From Kastovskya adunca ATA6-11-RM4 (GTDB lineage: Bacteria; Cyanobacteriota; Cyanobacteriia; Cyanobacteriales; Coleofasciculaceae), in the NCBI GenBank assembly GCA_019359445.1, contig JAHHHJ010000012.1, positions 124,001 through 188,000 of the forward strand: a DNA stretch of 64,000 bases, in the 5' to 3' direction. Made by a program: the position numbers and the translations under genes. Positions 34,313 through 44,391 of the stretch are shown one piece after another. How positions within the stretch are numbered: position 1 is the first letter of the stretch; every line of letters starts with the position of its first letter. The notes beneath the pieces are model-generated. The model did no database searches and was not told the origin of the DNA. It saw only the letters and a list, made by a program, of their open reading frames with translations.

Positions 34313-34896
34313 AGCAGGGAAAAGGCTTGTTTACAGCTTTGGTTAAAGGTTAGTGAGAGCAAGGGATGGAGGAGGTTTGAGCATCACATCAACGTTGCCC
34401 GTCTGTTACTGATTTTACCGATGTTTCTAGGGGTTTCCGGGTTTACTGTTTTGGTATCAAGAGATGAATGCAGAGGGAGCAAAAGCGATCGCCTCTACCC
34501 CTCTTCTGTCACTTTCCGAAAAGCCTTGCGTTTTCTGAATCCTAGAGTGTAGACGGAGCAAGCGATCGCGCAATTTTTTCTGAGTAGAAATTCTTGGAGA
34601 TACGAAATTGGTCAAAATGCGATCGCCAACCCCCGAATGGCTCAGCATACCTTGTCTTTGGGAATTACTAATCCTACGAAAAACCGGAGAGTGACAGAAG
34701 AGGGCTACTATCACCGCCATCAGAGGTTGGTAAACTCTCGGTTTTTTTGCAAATATTTCCCCCTTTGCCCTCTCTATTCTCAAACTCTGAAGAATCGGAA
34801 TTGTCTCTTCTTCTACCTAGGTGTGATTAGTTTTGTAGGGGTACATTGGATCATAAAGAATAAATAACCCCGATATGGTGCAAGTGTAGATTAACG
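34313..34896. other. Intergenic stretch with a long inverted repeat
   Basis: About 580 bases between two divergent genes, without a convincing gene on either strand (short frames here lack family support). It contains the inverted repeat described separately and two GCGATCGC sites. Its right end, near 34850-34890, is AT-rich and may carry the promoter of the next gene. Confidence 0.45.
34499..34704. repeat. Inverted repeat with 20-base arms, possible MITE
   Basis: Left arm CCCTCTTCTGTCACTTTCCG (34499-34518) and right arm CGGAGAGTGACAGAAGAGGG (34685-34704) are reverse complements with one mismatch, 166 bases apart. The arms extend weakly outward (AGAGGG/GCAAA-like segments). No transposase frame lies inside. 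This is the size of a non-autonomous miniature element, but no target duplication was identified. Confidence 0.5.
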
Positions 34897-36366
34897 ATGC
34901 AGGATATCAACGCTACGAGCGTCACCTCCCGTCGCTCTCGTCCCTGGTGGGAAAAACTGATTGCTCTGATTGCCGTCGTCAATTTAGTGTTAGTGCTGTT
35001 TAGTCTCAGCTACGTTCCCTTGCGGGATCTCTATCTACAGGAATTGCCAGGAGTGGTGAGAGTAGTTGACCCGATTAAAGGGATTGAACCCAACCCAGTC
35101 ACCGAAGAATACCTAGAGACGGTTGATGTTTTAGAACGTCAGTTGACGCAAGTAGGAGTCGAAGCTCCGGCTACAGAAGCGATACTTGCCGAATTGCGCG
35201 AAGACAGTGAGGCGATGATGGATGAAAATCCCTTCTTAGTCGCGGCGAAGTTTGGCACCTTTGCTACGATTCAGCGGCTGATGCGCCACCATCTGGGAAC
35301 AGAAACCGCCCGCGCCGCCTTTGAAAGATTCTGGAGTGCTGAGTATCTGCTGACTTCTGACTGGGTGCAGGAACTGAGTTTCTTTGACCATCAGATTCGC
35401 CCGTTGATTGCCACGAACTATTACCGTTCAGTGGATGATTATGGACGGTTCATCGACGAATTTTGGCGTATTGATATCTTCTTTGTGAGCTTTTTCGCCA
35501 TTGAGTTTTTGGTGCGAAGCTTTTTTGTGAGTCTGCGGCATTCGGGTGTCACCTGGTTTGATGCCATGTGGCGACGCTGGTACGACGTTTTTCTGTTTCT
35601 CCCGTTTTGGCGTGGGTTGCGGGTTTTGCCTGTGGTGGTGCGTCTGTATCAGGCAGGATTGCTGAATTTAGAGCGGGTATTGGCGCAAATTATCCACGAA
35701 CCTTCAACGCTGCTGGCGGATAGAGTTTCTACCTTTGTAGCCGTGCGATTAATTAACCAAGCACAAGACTCTTTAGAAACAGGCAGAGTTGCACAAGCTT
35801 TACTTTATCCAAGAGATTATTTAACGGTTAACGAGGTTAATGAAGTAGAAGTGGTTACTGACCGCCTTCTGCAATTAACTATTTATAAAGTGTTGCCAAA
35901 GGTACAGCCGAACCTGGAAGCACTGATGCATCACTCTCTAGAAGAGGCGTTCCGGCAATCTGACCTTTATCGAACGCTACAAAGAATCCCAGGAATTGCA
36001 AACGCATCAGGAGATGTCATAGAACAACTTGCTACTAGCCTTGCCCAAGCGTCTGTTGGCGTTCTGGCATCTTCTTATTCTGATGAAAAAGGGAGGAAGA
36101 TTTTTGAGGATCTGACGAAAAATTTTAGTGAGGCTTTGCGTCTGGAATTGCGAGATGGAGAAACCTTGCAGGAACTGCAATCATTACTTTCGGATTTTCT
36201 AGAAGAAGTGAAGCTAAATTATGTGATTAGAGCGACAAAGGAAGACCCAGAGACAACGATGGAAGAGGTAGCTCAACTGATGGGAGAAGCGATGGTGCCA
36301 AAGAAAGTCTCTTCTGGATTAGGAACATCTACGGTCAATCCTCCCTCACCGGAAGTGCGGCGATGA
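34897..36366 (+). CDS. Membrane protein, possible voltage-sensor-like domain
   Basis: Protein of 489 residues with no recognised family name. It has a membrane helix near residues 20-48, then a soluble segment, then a block of membrane helices (about 185-245). In that block, IDIFFVSFFAIEFLVRSFF is followed by WFDAMWRRWYDVFLFLPFWR and GLRVLPVVVRLYQAGLL, with acidic residues in the first helix and regularly spaced arginines in the last, the pattern of S2-S4 of voltage-sensing domains. No pore filter such as TVGYG is seen. The C-terminal 240 residues are soluble and helical. Possible role in ion-dependent signalling is inference only. Its neighbours are unrelated. Confidence 0.6.
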   Translation: MQDINATSVTSRRSRPWWEKLIALIAVVNLVLVLFSLSYVPLRDLYLQELPGVVRVVDPIKGIEPNPVTEEYLETVDVLERQLTQVGVEAPATEAILAELREDSEAMMDENPFLVAAKFGTFATIQRLMRHHLGTETARAAFERFWSAEYLLTSDWVQELSFFDHQIRPLIATNYYRSVDDYGRFIDEFWRIDIFFVSFFAIEFLVRSFFVSLRHSGVTWFDAMWRRWYDVFLFLPFWRGLRVLPVVVRLYQAGLLNLERVLAQIIHEPSTLLADRVSTFVAVRLINQAQDSLETGRVAQALLYPRDYLTVNEVNEVEVVTDRLLQLTIYKVLPKVQPNLEALMHHSLEEAFRQSDLYRTLQRIPGIANASGDVIEQLATSLAQASVGVLASSYSDEKGRKIFEDLTKNFSEALRLELRDGETLQELQSLLSDFLEEVKLNYVIRATKEDPETTMEEVAQLMGEAMVPKKVSSGLGTSTVNPPSPEVRR

Positions 36367-36519
36367 GATGATGCAGTTTTACCCGTTTTTTGATAATGAT
36401 CTGATCTCGCGCCAGCTTTTGGGATGTGGCAAACAGTAGCGAGCAATAGGGATGCGATCGCGCTTCTGCTAGAGGTAGAATCTGAGCGTCTACTTTATAT
36501 ATTGATTTAAATCAGCAAT

Positions 36520-37008
36520 ATGTCAGAAGAAAAACACCCTCCTGAACTGCCGCCCATTGGCGCTATTCAAAGCCACTCGTTGACGGCACGAACAGAAAAC
36601 TGGTTTGAGTACCCTGTACGCGCACAACCCCATCACACAGATTATGCGGGTATCGTCTGGCATGGCACCTACATCGCCTGGATGGAAGAAGCACGGGTAG
36701 AATGCTTGCGTTCCATTGGTATCGACTTTGCAGATTTAGTTGCCTTGGGATGCGATTTGCCTGTTGTTGAGCTGTCGCTACGCTATCACCGTCCGGTGCG
36801 GATGGGGATGGCAGCACTAGTACGGACGCGGATGACAGAGATGGAAGGAGTTCGCATCAACTGGGATTACCAGATTCGGTCATTAGATGCACAGGAACTG
36901 CACGTAACAGGACAGGTTACCTTAGTCGCTGTTGACCGCGAGAAGGGAAAGATTTTGCGTCAGCTTCCCTCCCAGGTGAAAGATGCGCTGGTGAAGCTTT
37001 CTACCTGA
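36520..37008 (+). CDS. Hotdog-fold acyl-CoA thioesterase
   Basis: Thioesterase of the 4-hydroxybenzoyl-CoA type, 162 residues. The signature HHTDYAGIVWHGTYIAWMEEARVE (near residues 38-60) holds the conserved Asp that acts in catalysis, followed by the hotdog strands VVELSLRYHRPVRMG and LVRTRM. In cyanobacteria this type includes 1,4-dihydroxy-2-naphthoyl-CoA hydrolase needed for phylloquinone, but that enzyme is usually shorter and the assignment is open. Start at ATG 36520. The N-terminal 30 residues are Pro-rich and outside the fold. Confidence 0.82.
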   Translation: MSEEKHPPELPPIGAIQSHSLTARTENWFEYPVRAQPHHTDYAGIVWHGTYIAWMEEARVECLRSIGIDFADLVALGCDLPVVELSLRYHRPVRMGMAALVRTRMTEMEGVRINWDYQIRSLDAQELHVTGQVTLVAVDREKGKILRQLPSQVKDALVKLST

Positions 37009-37364
37009 TCAGTTGCCGTGCATCTAAAATACATCATTTAAATAAATACTCGCGGACGTCTGAAATGAGACCACTCTAAATATAGATGTTTCAATTTTTA
37101 TTGTTAACTATCTTCCTAGCAGTTCTAGCAATCTGTTGTTTGTAAGCTGGAGGCTTAAATTTCTTTTTAAGCAAATCTTTAAGCAAAACAGCGCACAATT
37201 TTTTAATTTTGGTAAATATAGGGTTGGGGAAGTAACGATTTTGGCGAAGGATCGAGTGGAATGCAAGGTACTTAAAAGCAAGGCAAATAAAGGTTGATCC
37301 TTAACCTAATCGAAACTTTCCTAATGATTAAATTGCTTTTCGCTGTGCTGATTTTTGTGATTAA
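37009..37364. other. Intergenic stretch before the PTOX remnant
   Basis: About 355 AT-rich bases with no gene. Stop codons occur in every frame. It probably contains degraded DNA from the oxidase gene whose last part survives at 37365-37541. Confidence 0.4.
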
Positions 37365-37541
37365 TACGGTTTATATGATGTGTTTGTAAACATTCGCGAC
37401 GACGAAGCCGAGCATGTCAAAACAATGGTGGCTTGTCAGCAACCCACTGCTCAAACCACATTCAAAAGTCCCCATAGCATTGAAGCTGAGGTGGTGATTA
37501 CTAGTACAGAGGCGAAAGATATGGAAGCTCTCAGCAGCTAA
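37365..37541 (+). pseudogene. C-terminal remnant of a plastid-type terminal oxidase (PTOX)
   Basis: A frame of 58 codons with a stop at 37539-37541 and an in-frame stop just before it (37362) reads YGLYDVFVNIRDDEAEHVKT, then MVACQQ and FKSPHS. This is the C-terminal end of the di-iron quinol oxidase family (PTOX/alternative oxidase), holding the last ExxH metal motif (EAEH). The N-terminal two-thirds, with the other ligands, are absent, so the fragment cannot be active. The remaining sequence is well conserved, suggesting a recent loss. It lies just upstream of xfp. Confidence 0.75.
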
Positions 37542-37593
37542 TAATCGCACTTCGCCACCTTGCTGTGTTTATTGTTCATTCAGGTAAATTCCG

Positions 37594-40026
37594 ATGACAA
37601 CAACACCCATACGTCAAGTCTCTGTCCCTGAGATTTCTGTGGCACAAGTCCGGGAAAATCATCGTGCGGAACTTGAAGCACTCTCCCGCTATCGCCGCGT
37701 CACCAATTACTTAGCGGCTGCTCAAATTTATCTCAAGGACAACGTTCTCCTGAGAGAACCCCTCAAACCGGAACACATCAAGGAACGGCTTTTAGGTCAC
37801 TGGGGCACTTGTCCCGGCATTAACCTGGTTTACGCCCATCTCAACCGCCTGATCCGCCGCTATGACATTGATATGTTCCTGATAACAGGGCCGGGACATG
37901 GCGCACCTGCAAATCTGGCGAACCTATATCTGGAAGGCTCTCTGCAAGAGTTTTACCCAGAACTAACCTTCGACCAAGCAGGACTTTACAACTTCATCAA
38001 GCGATTTTCCTGGCCTGGGGGCTTCCCCTCGCACCTTTACCCCGGCATTCCCGGTACAATCCACGAAGGCGGCGAACTGGGCTATGCTCTTGCCACGTCC
38101 TTTGGGGCGGTGATGGATAACCCAGACTTGGTTGTGGCTTGTATTGTTGGGGATGGGGAAGCGGAAACGGGCCCCACCGCTACGGCGTGGCATAGCTATA
38201 AGTTTATTGACCCTGCCAAATCCGGTGCGGTGCTGCCGATTTTGCATCTGAACGGCTACAAGATTTCTAGCCCCACCATCTACGGCACGATGAGTGATGA
38301 GGAGCTGCTGCATCTGTTTACGGGCTACGGCTATCAGGTGCGGATTGTAGAAGAGGAGGATTTAGAGGCAGATATCTATGCCTCAATGGATTGGGCGTAT
38401 CAAGAAATTTGTCGCATTCAACAAGCAGCCCGGTCGGGAGAACGGATTCTTCAGCCGCGTTGGCCAATGTTGATTTTGCGATCGCTCAAAGGATGGACAG
38501 GGATTAAGGAAATGCACGGCGTCCCGATTGAGGGTTCCTTCCGCTCCCACCAAGTCCCCGCTAAAAATGTTAGGAGCGATCCCAACGAACTGCGACTTTT
38601 AGAAGAGTGGCTGCGCTCTTACCATGTTGAAGAACTCTTCACTGAAAATGGGCAACCGATTAATGAGATTTTAGAGCAATGTCCAAAAGGCGATCGCCGC
38701 ATGGGTTGCAATCCCCACACCTTTGGCGGACGTCTCCGCAAACCTCTCGATTTACCAAGCATTTTTGACTACCAAGTGCTAGTAGAGCGAGAGGAGACGC
38801 CCGAAGTTTGTACTAGAGGGGGCAACAACGTTGGCAACACTGAATCTTTGGCGAAGTACCTACGGGGTGTTGTGGAACATAATCCCCACAACTTCCGCAT
38901 CTTTAGCCCCGACGAGTTGGAATCCAACAAACTGACGGAAGTCCTCGAAGCTACCCAACGCACCTACGAGTGGCCGATTAGTCCCTACGACGAGCATATT
39001 GGCCCAGAAGGCGGACAGGTCTTAGAAATCTTGAGCGAACATACCTGTCAGGCTTGGCTACAAGGTTATATCCTCACGGGTCGTCACGGTATGTTCCCCT
39101 CCTATGAGGCATTTTTGGGGATTATCACGACGATGATGGATCAGTATGCCAAGTTCATCAAGTTTTCCGAAGAGATTTCTTGGCGTCCGCCCGTATCGTC
39201 TCTAAACTACCTAGAAAGCTCAACCCTGTGGCGACAGGAACATAACGGTTTTTCCCACCAAAACCCCAGCTTTATCAATAGCGTCCTCGGCCAGGAAGCA
39301 GAATTTGCACGGGTTTATCTTCCCCCCGATGCCAACTGCCTGATCAGCACCATGAATCATTGCCTAAAAAGTACAGGCTATGTGAACTTGGTGATTGCCA
39401 ACAAAAATCCCATGCCTCAGTGGTTGTCGATGGAAGAAGCGATCGCTCACTGTCGCGCCGGGGCTTCCGTCTGGCAATGGGCAAGCACTGATAACGGCGT
39501 CAACCCGGATGTCGTGCTAGTAGGGATTGGTGACGTCCCAACTGTGGAGGTACTAGCCGCCGCCCATATTCTACGCACCGAAATGCCAGAACTGCGGGTG
39601 CGCGTGGTGAATGTCACTGACTTAATGATTCTAGAAGAAGACTCAGAGCATCCTCATGGCTTAGATCAAGAGATATTTGAAGCCCTCTTCACTAAAGATA
39701 AGCCCGCGATTATCAACTTCCACGGCTACACCTCGATAATCAAACAGCTAATCTATGGGCGTCCTAACCTCCATCGGTTTCACCTGAACGGCTACCGCGA
39801 AGAAGGTAACACCACCACTTCCTTTGACATGCAAGTCCGCAACGGCACCAGTCGCTATCACTTGATTATGCAGGCGATTCGACAGGCAGCCGCCTACAAT
39901 CCCTACGTCGCAGCACGCGCCAATGAGCGGATTCATCACTACGAATATATCCTCGTCGATCACGGGCGCTACATTCGAGAACATGGTGAAGATCCACCAG
40001 AAATTAGTAATTGGCAGTGGTGCTAG
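37594..40026 (+). CDS. xfp: Xylulose-5-phosphate/fructose-6-phosphate phosphoketolase
   Basis: Thiamine diphosphate enzyme that splits xylulose 5-phosphate or fructose 6-phosphate to acetyl phosphate and a shorter sugar phosphate. 810 residues, the usual length. ThDP and catalytic residues: GHWGTCPGINLVYAHLNRL, TGPGHGAPANLANLYLEG, and VGDGEAETGPTATAWHSYKF. The C-terminal domain ends YREEGNTTTSFDMQVRNG, RYHLI and DHGRYIREHGEDPPEI. The family mark YPGIPGTIHEGGELGYALAT is clear. The acetate kinase gene follows by 512 bases in the same direction; a terminator separates them. Together they form the phosphoketolase bypass, used by cyanobacteria in the dark or on sugars. Confidence 0.96.
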   Translation: MTTTPIRQVSVPEISVAQVRENHRAELEALSRYRRVTNYLAAAQIYLKDNVLLREPLKPEHIKERLLGHWGTCPGINLVYAHLNRLIRRYDIDMFLITGPGHGAPANLANLYLEGSLQEFYPELTFDQAGLYNFIKRFSWPGGFPSHLYPGIPGTIHEGGELGYALATSFGAVMDNPDLVVACIVGDGEAETGPTATAWHSYKFIDPAKSGAVLPILHLNGYKISSPTIYGTMSDEELLHLFTGYGYQVRIVEEEDLEADIYASMDWAYQEICRIQQAARSGERILQPRWPMLILRSLKGWTGIKEMHGVPIEGSFRSHQVPAKNVRSDPNELRLLEEWLRSYHVEELFTENGQPINEILEQCPKGDRRMGCNPHTFGGRLRKPLDLPSIFDYQVLVEREETPEVCTRGGNNVGNTESLAKYLRGVVEHNPHNFRIFSPDELESNKLTEVLEATQRTYEWPISPYDEHIGPEGGQVLEILSEHTCQAWLQGYILTGRHGMFPSYEAFLGIITTMMDQYAKFIKFSEEISWRPPVSSLNYLESSTLWRQEHNGFSHQNPSFINSVLGQEAEFARVYLPPDANCLISTMNHCLKSTGYVNLVIANKNPMPQWLSMEEAIAHCRAGASVWQWASTDNGVNPDVVLVGIGDVPTVEVLAAAHILRTEMPELRVRVVNVTDLMILEEDSEHPHGLDQEIFEALFTKDKPAIINFHGYTSIIKQLIYGRPNLHRFHLNGYREEGNTTTSFDMQVRNGTSRYHLIMQAIRQAAAYNPYVAARANERIHHYEYILVDHGRYIREHGEDPPEISNWQWC

Positions 40027-40036
40027 ATGAACAGAT

Positions 40037-40062
40037 AAAGGCACAGGATGTCCCGTGCCTTT
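40037..40062 (+). terminator. Terminator after xfp
   Basis: AAAGGCAC (40037-40044) pairs with GTGCCTTT (40055-40062), loop of ten, followed by further T residues to 40065. This is the clearest rho-independent terminator in the region and it indicates separate ackA transcription. Confidence 0.8.
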
Positions 40063-40065
40063 TTT

Positions 40066-40538
40066 ATTGCTCCTCTACAAATAAATTCGCTCAACTAACA
40101 AATGTAAAAGTTAAAATAACAGTGTTGAAAACTTCTTTATTGAAAAGACCAATCAAAGTGTCCCAAATGCAAACATTACGCTCAAATTAAAAAACATTAT
40201 GTAGCAATTCCATTTAATTAGTGAGATTTTCTTTAAGCGAACCGCAAAGACGTAAAATAAAGAGAGTTATAGAGAGTTTTTCATAAAATATTTAGAATTG
40301 CTATAGTAAGCTTATGTTCTTCAAATTAGAATCTTCTAAAAGCTATAACAGCCTAAATAAATTGCGAGATATTTCTCTTCTTTCTTACTCTCTTAAACCT
40401 CCTCTGCGTTCTCTGTGCCTCTGTGGTTCGTTAATAATTTAACTAAGTAAGTTAGACTTTTTATGAAATATTCTACACTTTCAAAAGCATTTTATATTGG
40501 TGAAAATAACTAAGCTCAATCATTAACGTTTTGAAACC
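40066..40538. other. Intergenic between xfp and ackA
   Basis: About 470 AT-rich bases without a gene. The phrase 'ctctgcgttctctgtgcctctgtggttcg' (near 40402-40430) is a dispersed type of sequence found in several cyanobacterial genomes. The promoter of ackA should lie in the last 100 bases. Confidence 0.4.
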
Positions 40539-41765
40539 ATGAAAATATTAGTTTTAAATGCAGGTTCTAGTAGTCAAAAGAGCTGCTTGTACGACATCAA
40601 TAATAACTTACCTGATTCCCCCCTAGCACCACTATGGGAAGCCAAAATTGACTGGAAAGGAAAGTCAGACACTGGAGTTTTGAAAGTAGAAACAGCCCAA
40701 GGGATAACACTGGAAGAAGAACTCCCTATCGACGAGCGACCAAAAGCGATCGCTTACATGCTCAACACCCTCTGGCGCGGCAGCACCCAAGTCATAACTC
40801 AACTCGGCGACATCGACATCGTCGGACATCGAGTCGTTCACGGCGGTGAGGAATACCAGGAAGCAACATTTATAACTCCGGAAGTCAAGGTAAAAATTGA
40901 AGATTTAATCGCCCTTGCCCCCGAACATAACCCCGTTAATCTAGAAGGTATTGAAGCAATCGAGCAAATTTTGGGAGAAGCCATCCCGCAAGTTGCTGTC
41001 TTTGACACGGCATTTCATTCCCAACTTCCGCAAGCCGCCGCCGTTTATCCTGGCCCCTATGAGTGGCTTGAGCAAGGCATTCGCCGCTACGGCTTCCACG
41101 GCATCAGCCATCAGTACGTGGCAACCCGCGCCGCGCAGTTGTTGGGGAAAGAGTTGGCATCTTTGCGGCTAATTACCTGTCACCTGGGTAATGGTTGCTC
41201 CCTCGCCGCCATTCGCGACGGTATTTCTATAGACACGACAATGGGCTACACTCCCCTAGAAGGGTTGATGATGGGAACTCGCTCTGGTTCTGTAGATCCC
41301 GGTATCTTGATTCAACTGATGCGGCAGGGTAAGGATGCCGAGACGCTGAATGAAATCCTCAACGAACAGTCTGGGTTAAAAGGACTTTCCGGCATCAGTG
41401 GCGATTTGCGTTACCTCAAGAAGCCGATAGAAGAGGGTCACGAAAGAGCGCAACTCGCCTGTGATGTTTATATTCACCGACTGCGATCGCATATCGGTGC
41501 CATGCTTGCCTCACTGGGTGGTTTGGATGCCCTAATCTTCACAGGTGGTGTGGGGGAACATCAAGCACCTGTACGCGCCGCCGCCTGCGAAGCGTTTGAA
41601 TTTTTGGGCATGAAACTCGACACCGAGAAAAATCAGGCGGTTTCAGAAGACGATACGGATATCGCAACAGCCGATTCAGCGATTCCTATCTTGGTTGTAC
41701 ATACTCAAGAAGATTGGGCGATCGCTCAAGAATGTTGGAAGCTAATTCAACGCGATCGCCCTTGA
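40539..41765 (+). CDS. ackA: Acetate kinase
   Basis: Enzyme converting acetyl phosphate and ADP to acetate and ATP, 408 residues. ASKHA-fold motifs: LVLNAGSSSQKSCLYD (near residues 4-19), VGHRVVHGGEEY, the DTAFHSQLP catalytic Asp segment, RYGFHGISHQYVA, ITCHLGNGCSLAAI and MMGTRSGSVDPG, then FTGGVGEH. All expected catalytic residues appear intact. Start ATG 40539. Placed behind xfp, whose product acetyl phosphate is its substrate; the Pta enzyme is not seen here. Several GCGATCGC sites lie inside. Confidence 0.96.
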   Translation: MKILVLNAGSSSQKSCLYDINNNLPDSPLAPLWEAKIDWKGKSDTGVLKVETAQGITLEEELPIDERPKAIAYMLNTLWRGSTQVITQLGDIDIVGHRVVHGGEEYQEATFITPEVKVKIEDLIALAPEHNPVNLEGIEAIEQILGEAIPQVAVFDTAFHSQLPQAAAVYPGPYEWLEQGIRRYGFHGISHQYVATRAAQLLGKELASLRLITCHLGNGCSLAAIRDGISIDTTMGYTPLEGLMMGTRSGSVDPGILIQLMRQGKDAETLNEILNEQSGLKGLSGISGDLRYLKKPIEEGHERAQLACDVYIHRLRSHIGAMLASLGGLDALIFTGGVGEHQAPVRAAACEAFEFLGMKLDTEKNQAVSEDDTDIATADSAIPILVVHTQEDWAIAQECWKLIQRDRP

Positions 41766-41794
41766 CATAAACTCGAAAAGTCGATAAGTTAACT

Positions 41795-41810
41795 TTAACG
41801 TTAACGTTAA
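41795..41810. promoter_or_regulatory. Palindromic element upstream of merR
   Basis: The perfect 16-base palindrome TTAACGTTAACGTTAA lies 27-42 bases before the merR ATG. A near copy sits before the aldo/keto reductase gene (42231). MerR regulators bind palindromes between the -35 and -10 boxes, so this is a candidate autoregulatory site. Confidence 0.6.
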
Positions 41811-41836
41811 TTTGCCTGGATAAGTTGTCTGAAAGA

Positions 41837-42214
41837 ATGCGGATAGGAGAGCTGGCCCACAAAGCTGGTGTAACTCCTCGAACAGTTCGATATTACGAAA
41901 AACTGGGGCTAATCAGTCCCAGTGAGCGCGAGGGAAAAGGCTTTCGGTACTACAGCGAGGCAGAACTCGCCAAACTTCGCAAGATCGATGCCCTCCAATC
42001 CCTCGGACTGAGCCTGGAAGAGATTGGCAGTATCCTTGACCTCTTCTTTGAGGAGCCAACGATGTTGAAAGGTAAGCAAAAACTGCTGAAAATCCTCTAC
42101 AGCCATCTTAAGGAGACTGATGAAAAGGTGGAAGCCCTAACGCAGTTTCGCTCAGAGCTGCAAGCGAATATCGCTCGGATAGAGGAATACATCGATCAAG
42201 TTGGCAACCAGTAA
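41837..42214 (+). CDS. MerR family transcriptional regulator
   Basis: DNA-distorting regulator of 125 residues, starting at ATG 41837 (a TTG at 41825 is also possible). The N-terminal winged helix-turn-helix is typical: MRIGELAHKAGVTPRTVRYYEKLGLISPSEREGKGFRYYS. It is followed by a SLGLSLEEIGSIL hinge and a long coiled-coil dimerisation helix (about 75-120). No conserved cysteine for metal or redox sensing is visible, so the signal is unknown. Downstream, 192 bases away, an aldo/keto reductase is preceded by a copy of the regulator's own palindrome. It likely activates that gene, inferred from the shared site. Confidence 0.88.
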   Translation: MRIGELAHKAGVTPRTVRYYEKLGLISPSEREGKGFRYYSEAELAKLRKIDALQSLGLSLEEIGSILDLFFEEPTMLKGKQKLLKILYSHLKETDEKVEALTQFRSELQANIARIEEYIDQVGNQ

Positions 42215-42230
42215 TTTTTTTCAGGCTAAA

Positions 42231-42253
42231 TTAACGTTAACGTCAAGGTTAAT
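42231..42253. promoter_or_regulatory. Second palindromic element, upstream of the aldo/keto reductase
   Basis: TTAACGTTAACGTCAAGG and following bases (42231-42253) share TTAACGTTAACGT with the element at 41795, and the imperfect half TTGACGTTAACG is read on the other strand. Position 150 bases before the start of the reductase gene. Confidence 0.55.
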
Positions 42254-42406
42254 AAATTCAGATCATGACCGCGATTAACAACAATTGAGTTGACTAAACC
42301 TCTTGCACAAATCCAGAAGACCCTTCCCCAACCCTTCCCTTACCAAGGCGGGATTAAGGGGGGTGATTCCAATTCATGCAAGAAGCCTACTAAAAAGGAG
42401 ATAAAA

Positions 42407-43387
<981 letters not shown>

Positions 43388-43445
43388 GCGAACAGAAAGC
43401 TGTAGCCAGAGGGTAATTAGGTACACAATTTACGTAATTTCTCCT

Positions 43446-43483
43446 AGTGTTGTGGTGGGAAGTGCCTACCACAACACTTTTTT
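43446..43483 (+). terminator. Terminator after the aldo/keto reductase
   Basis: Perfect 11-base arms AGTGTTGTGGT (43446-43456) and ACCACAACACT (43468-43478), loop of 11, followed by a T-run to 43483. It closes the merR/reductase unit. The rest of the 43388-43706 gap shows no gene. Confidence 0.85.
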
Positions 43484-43706
43484 GCTGAATAGGTGAGAGA
43501 TCGCTTATGTTAGTTTCTCTTCTTCCATAATCAAGAATCTGTAGCATAATCAAAGTCTTAAGCGTCATCCAGTTCAAGAAACTGGAACCAATATCTGGAT
43601 ATCCCATCACAACACTTATCAGCCTTAAAAAGGTAAAATCTCCGTAGCTTTGACATCTTGCCTACCTAGGAGCTACAAACTACTACCTATTACCCGCCTG
43701 CAACCT

Positions 43707-44324
43707 ATGACTCGTCGGCATAACCCTGAGTTAAACTATTCTTCCCCGCCAAAGTACAACAGTCTTTGGCTGGACGGCTTGAAAACAGTAGGACTGAGTT
43801 TATTTTTTGCCTTCGGGTTCCGTACCCTCGTTGCCGAACCTCGCTATGTCGCCTCAGGCTCGATGCTGCCGACTCTGGAAGTCAATGACCGCTTAATGAT
43901 TGATAAGCTCAGTTATCACTGGTCAAACCCAGAACGGGGAGACATTATCGTCTTCTCCCCCACCGCAGAACTCCAGCGACAAAACCTCAATGACACCTTT
44001 ATCAAGCGGGTAATTGGTTTACCGGGAGAGAAAGTTGAGATCAAATCTGGAAAAGTCTATATCAACGACCAACTGCTAGAAGAAAACTATCTAGCTGAAG
44101 AACTACAGGAGCAATGGGGGCCTGTTACTATCCCCTCCAACTCCTATCTAGTCATGGGAGATAACCGCGACAATAGCTACGACGGTCGCTACTGGGGCTT
44201 TGTCCCGCGTGAAAATATCATCGGTCGAGCTGTAGTGCGCTTTTGGTCTCCTGACCGCCACCTTGGTAAAGTTGATCCCAAGCCGCTTTATCCCTCTTTC
44301 CAAAATTCATTGCCACAGGATTGA
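43707..44324 (+). CDS. lepB: Signal peptidase I
   Basis: Membrane-bound protease that removes signal peptides; 205 residues from ATG 43707 (a TTG at 43650 is possible but gives an unrelated N-terminal tail). One membrane helix ([19 protein letters not shown]) precedes the catalytic core: Ser in [26 protein letters not shown] (box B) and Lys in [17 protein letters not shown] (box D), with box [17 protein letters not shown]. The active-site Ser/Lys pair is intact. In cyanobacteria several lepB copies serve the plasma and thylakoid membranes. Upstream is the aldo/keto reductase terminator. Confidence 0.93.
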   Translation: MTRRHNPELNYSSPPKYNSLWLDGLKTVGLSLFFAFGFRTLVAEPRYVASGSMLPTLEVNDRLMIDKLSYHWSNPERGDIIVFSPTAELQRQNLNDTFIKRVIGLPGEKVEIKSGKVYINDQLLEENYLAEELQEQWGPVTIPSNSYLVMGDNRDNSYDGRYWGFVPRENIIGRAVVRFWSPDRHLGKVDPKPLYPSFQNSLPQD

Positions 44325-44391
44325 AATCCTCCTGCTGCTAATATCAAATCTGTCTAATTGCTCACCATAAAAGAACCGCTTTTGTATTTAT

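Noticed and set aside
34457-34867. Open frames on both strands between msrP and the membrane protein
   Set aside because: They overlap each other, lack ribosome sites, contain the inverted repeat arms, and match no family.
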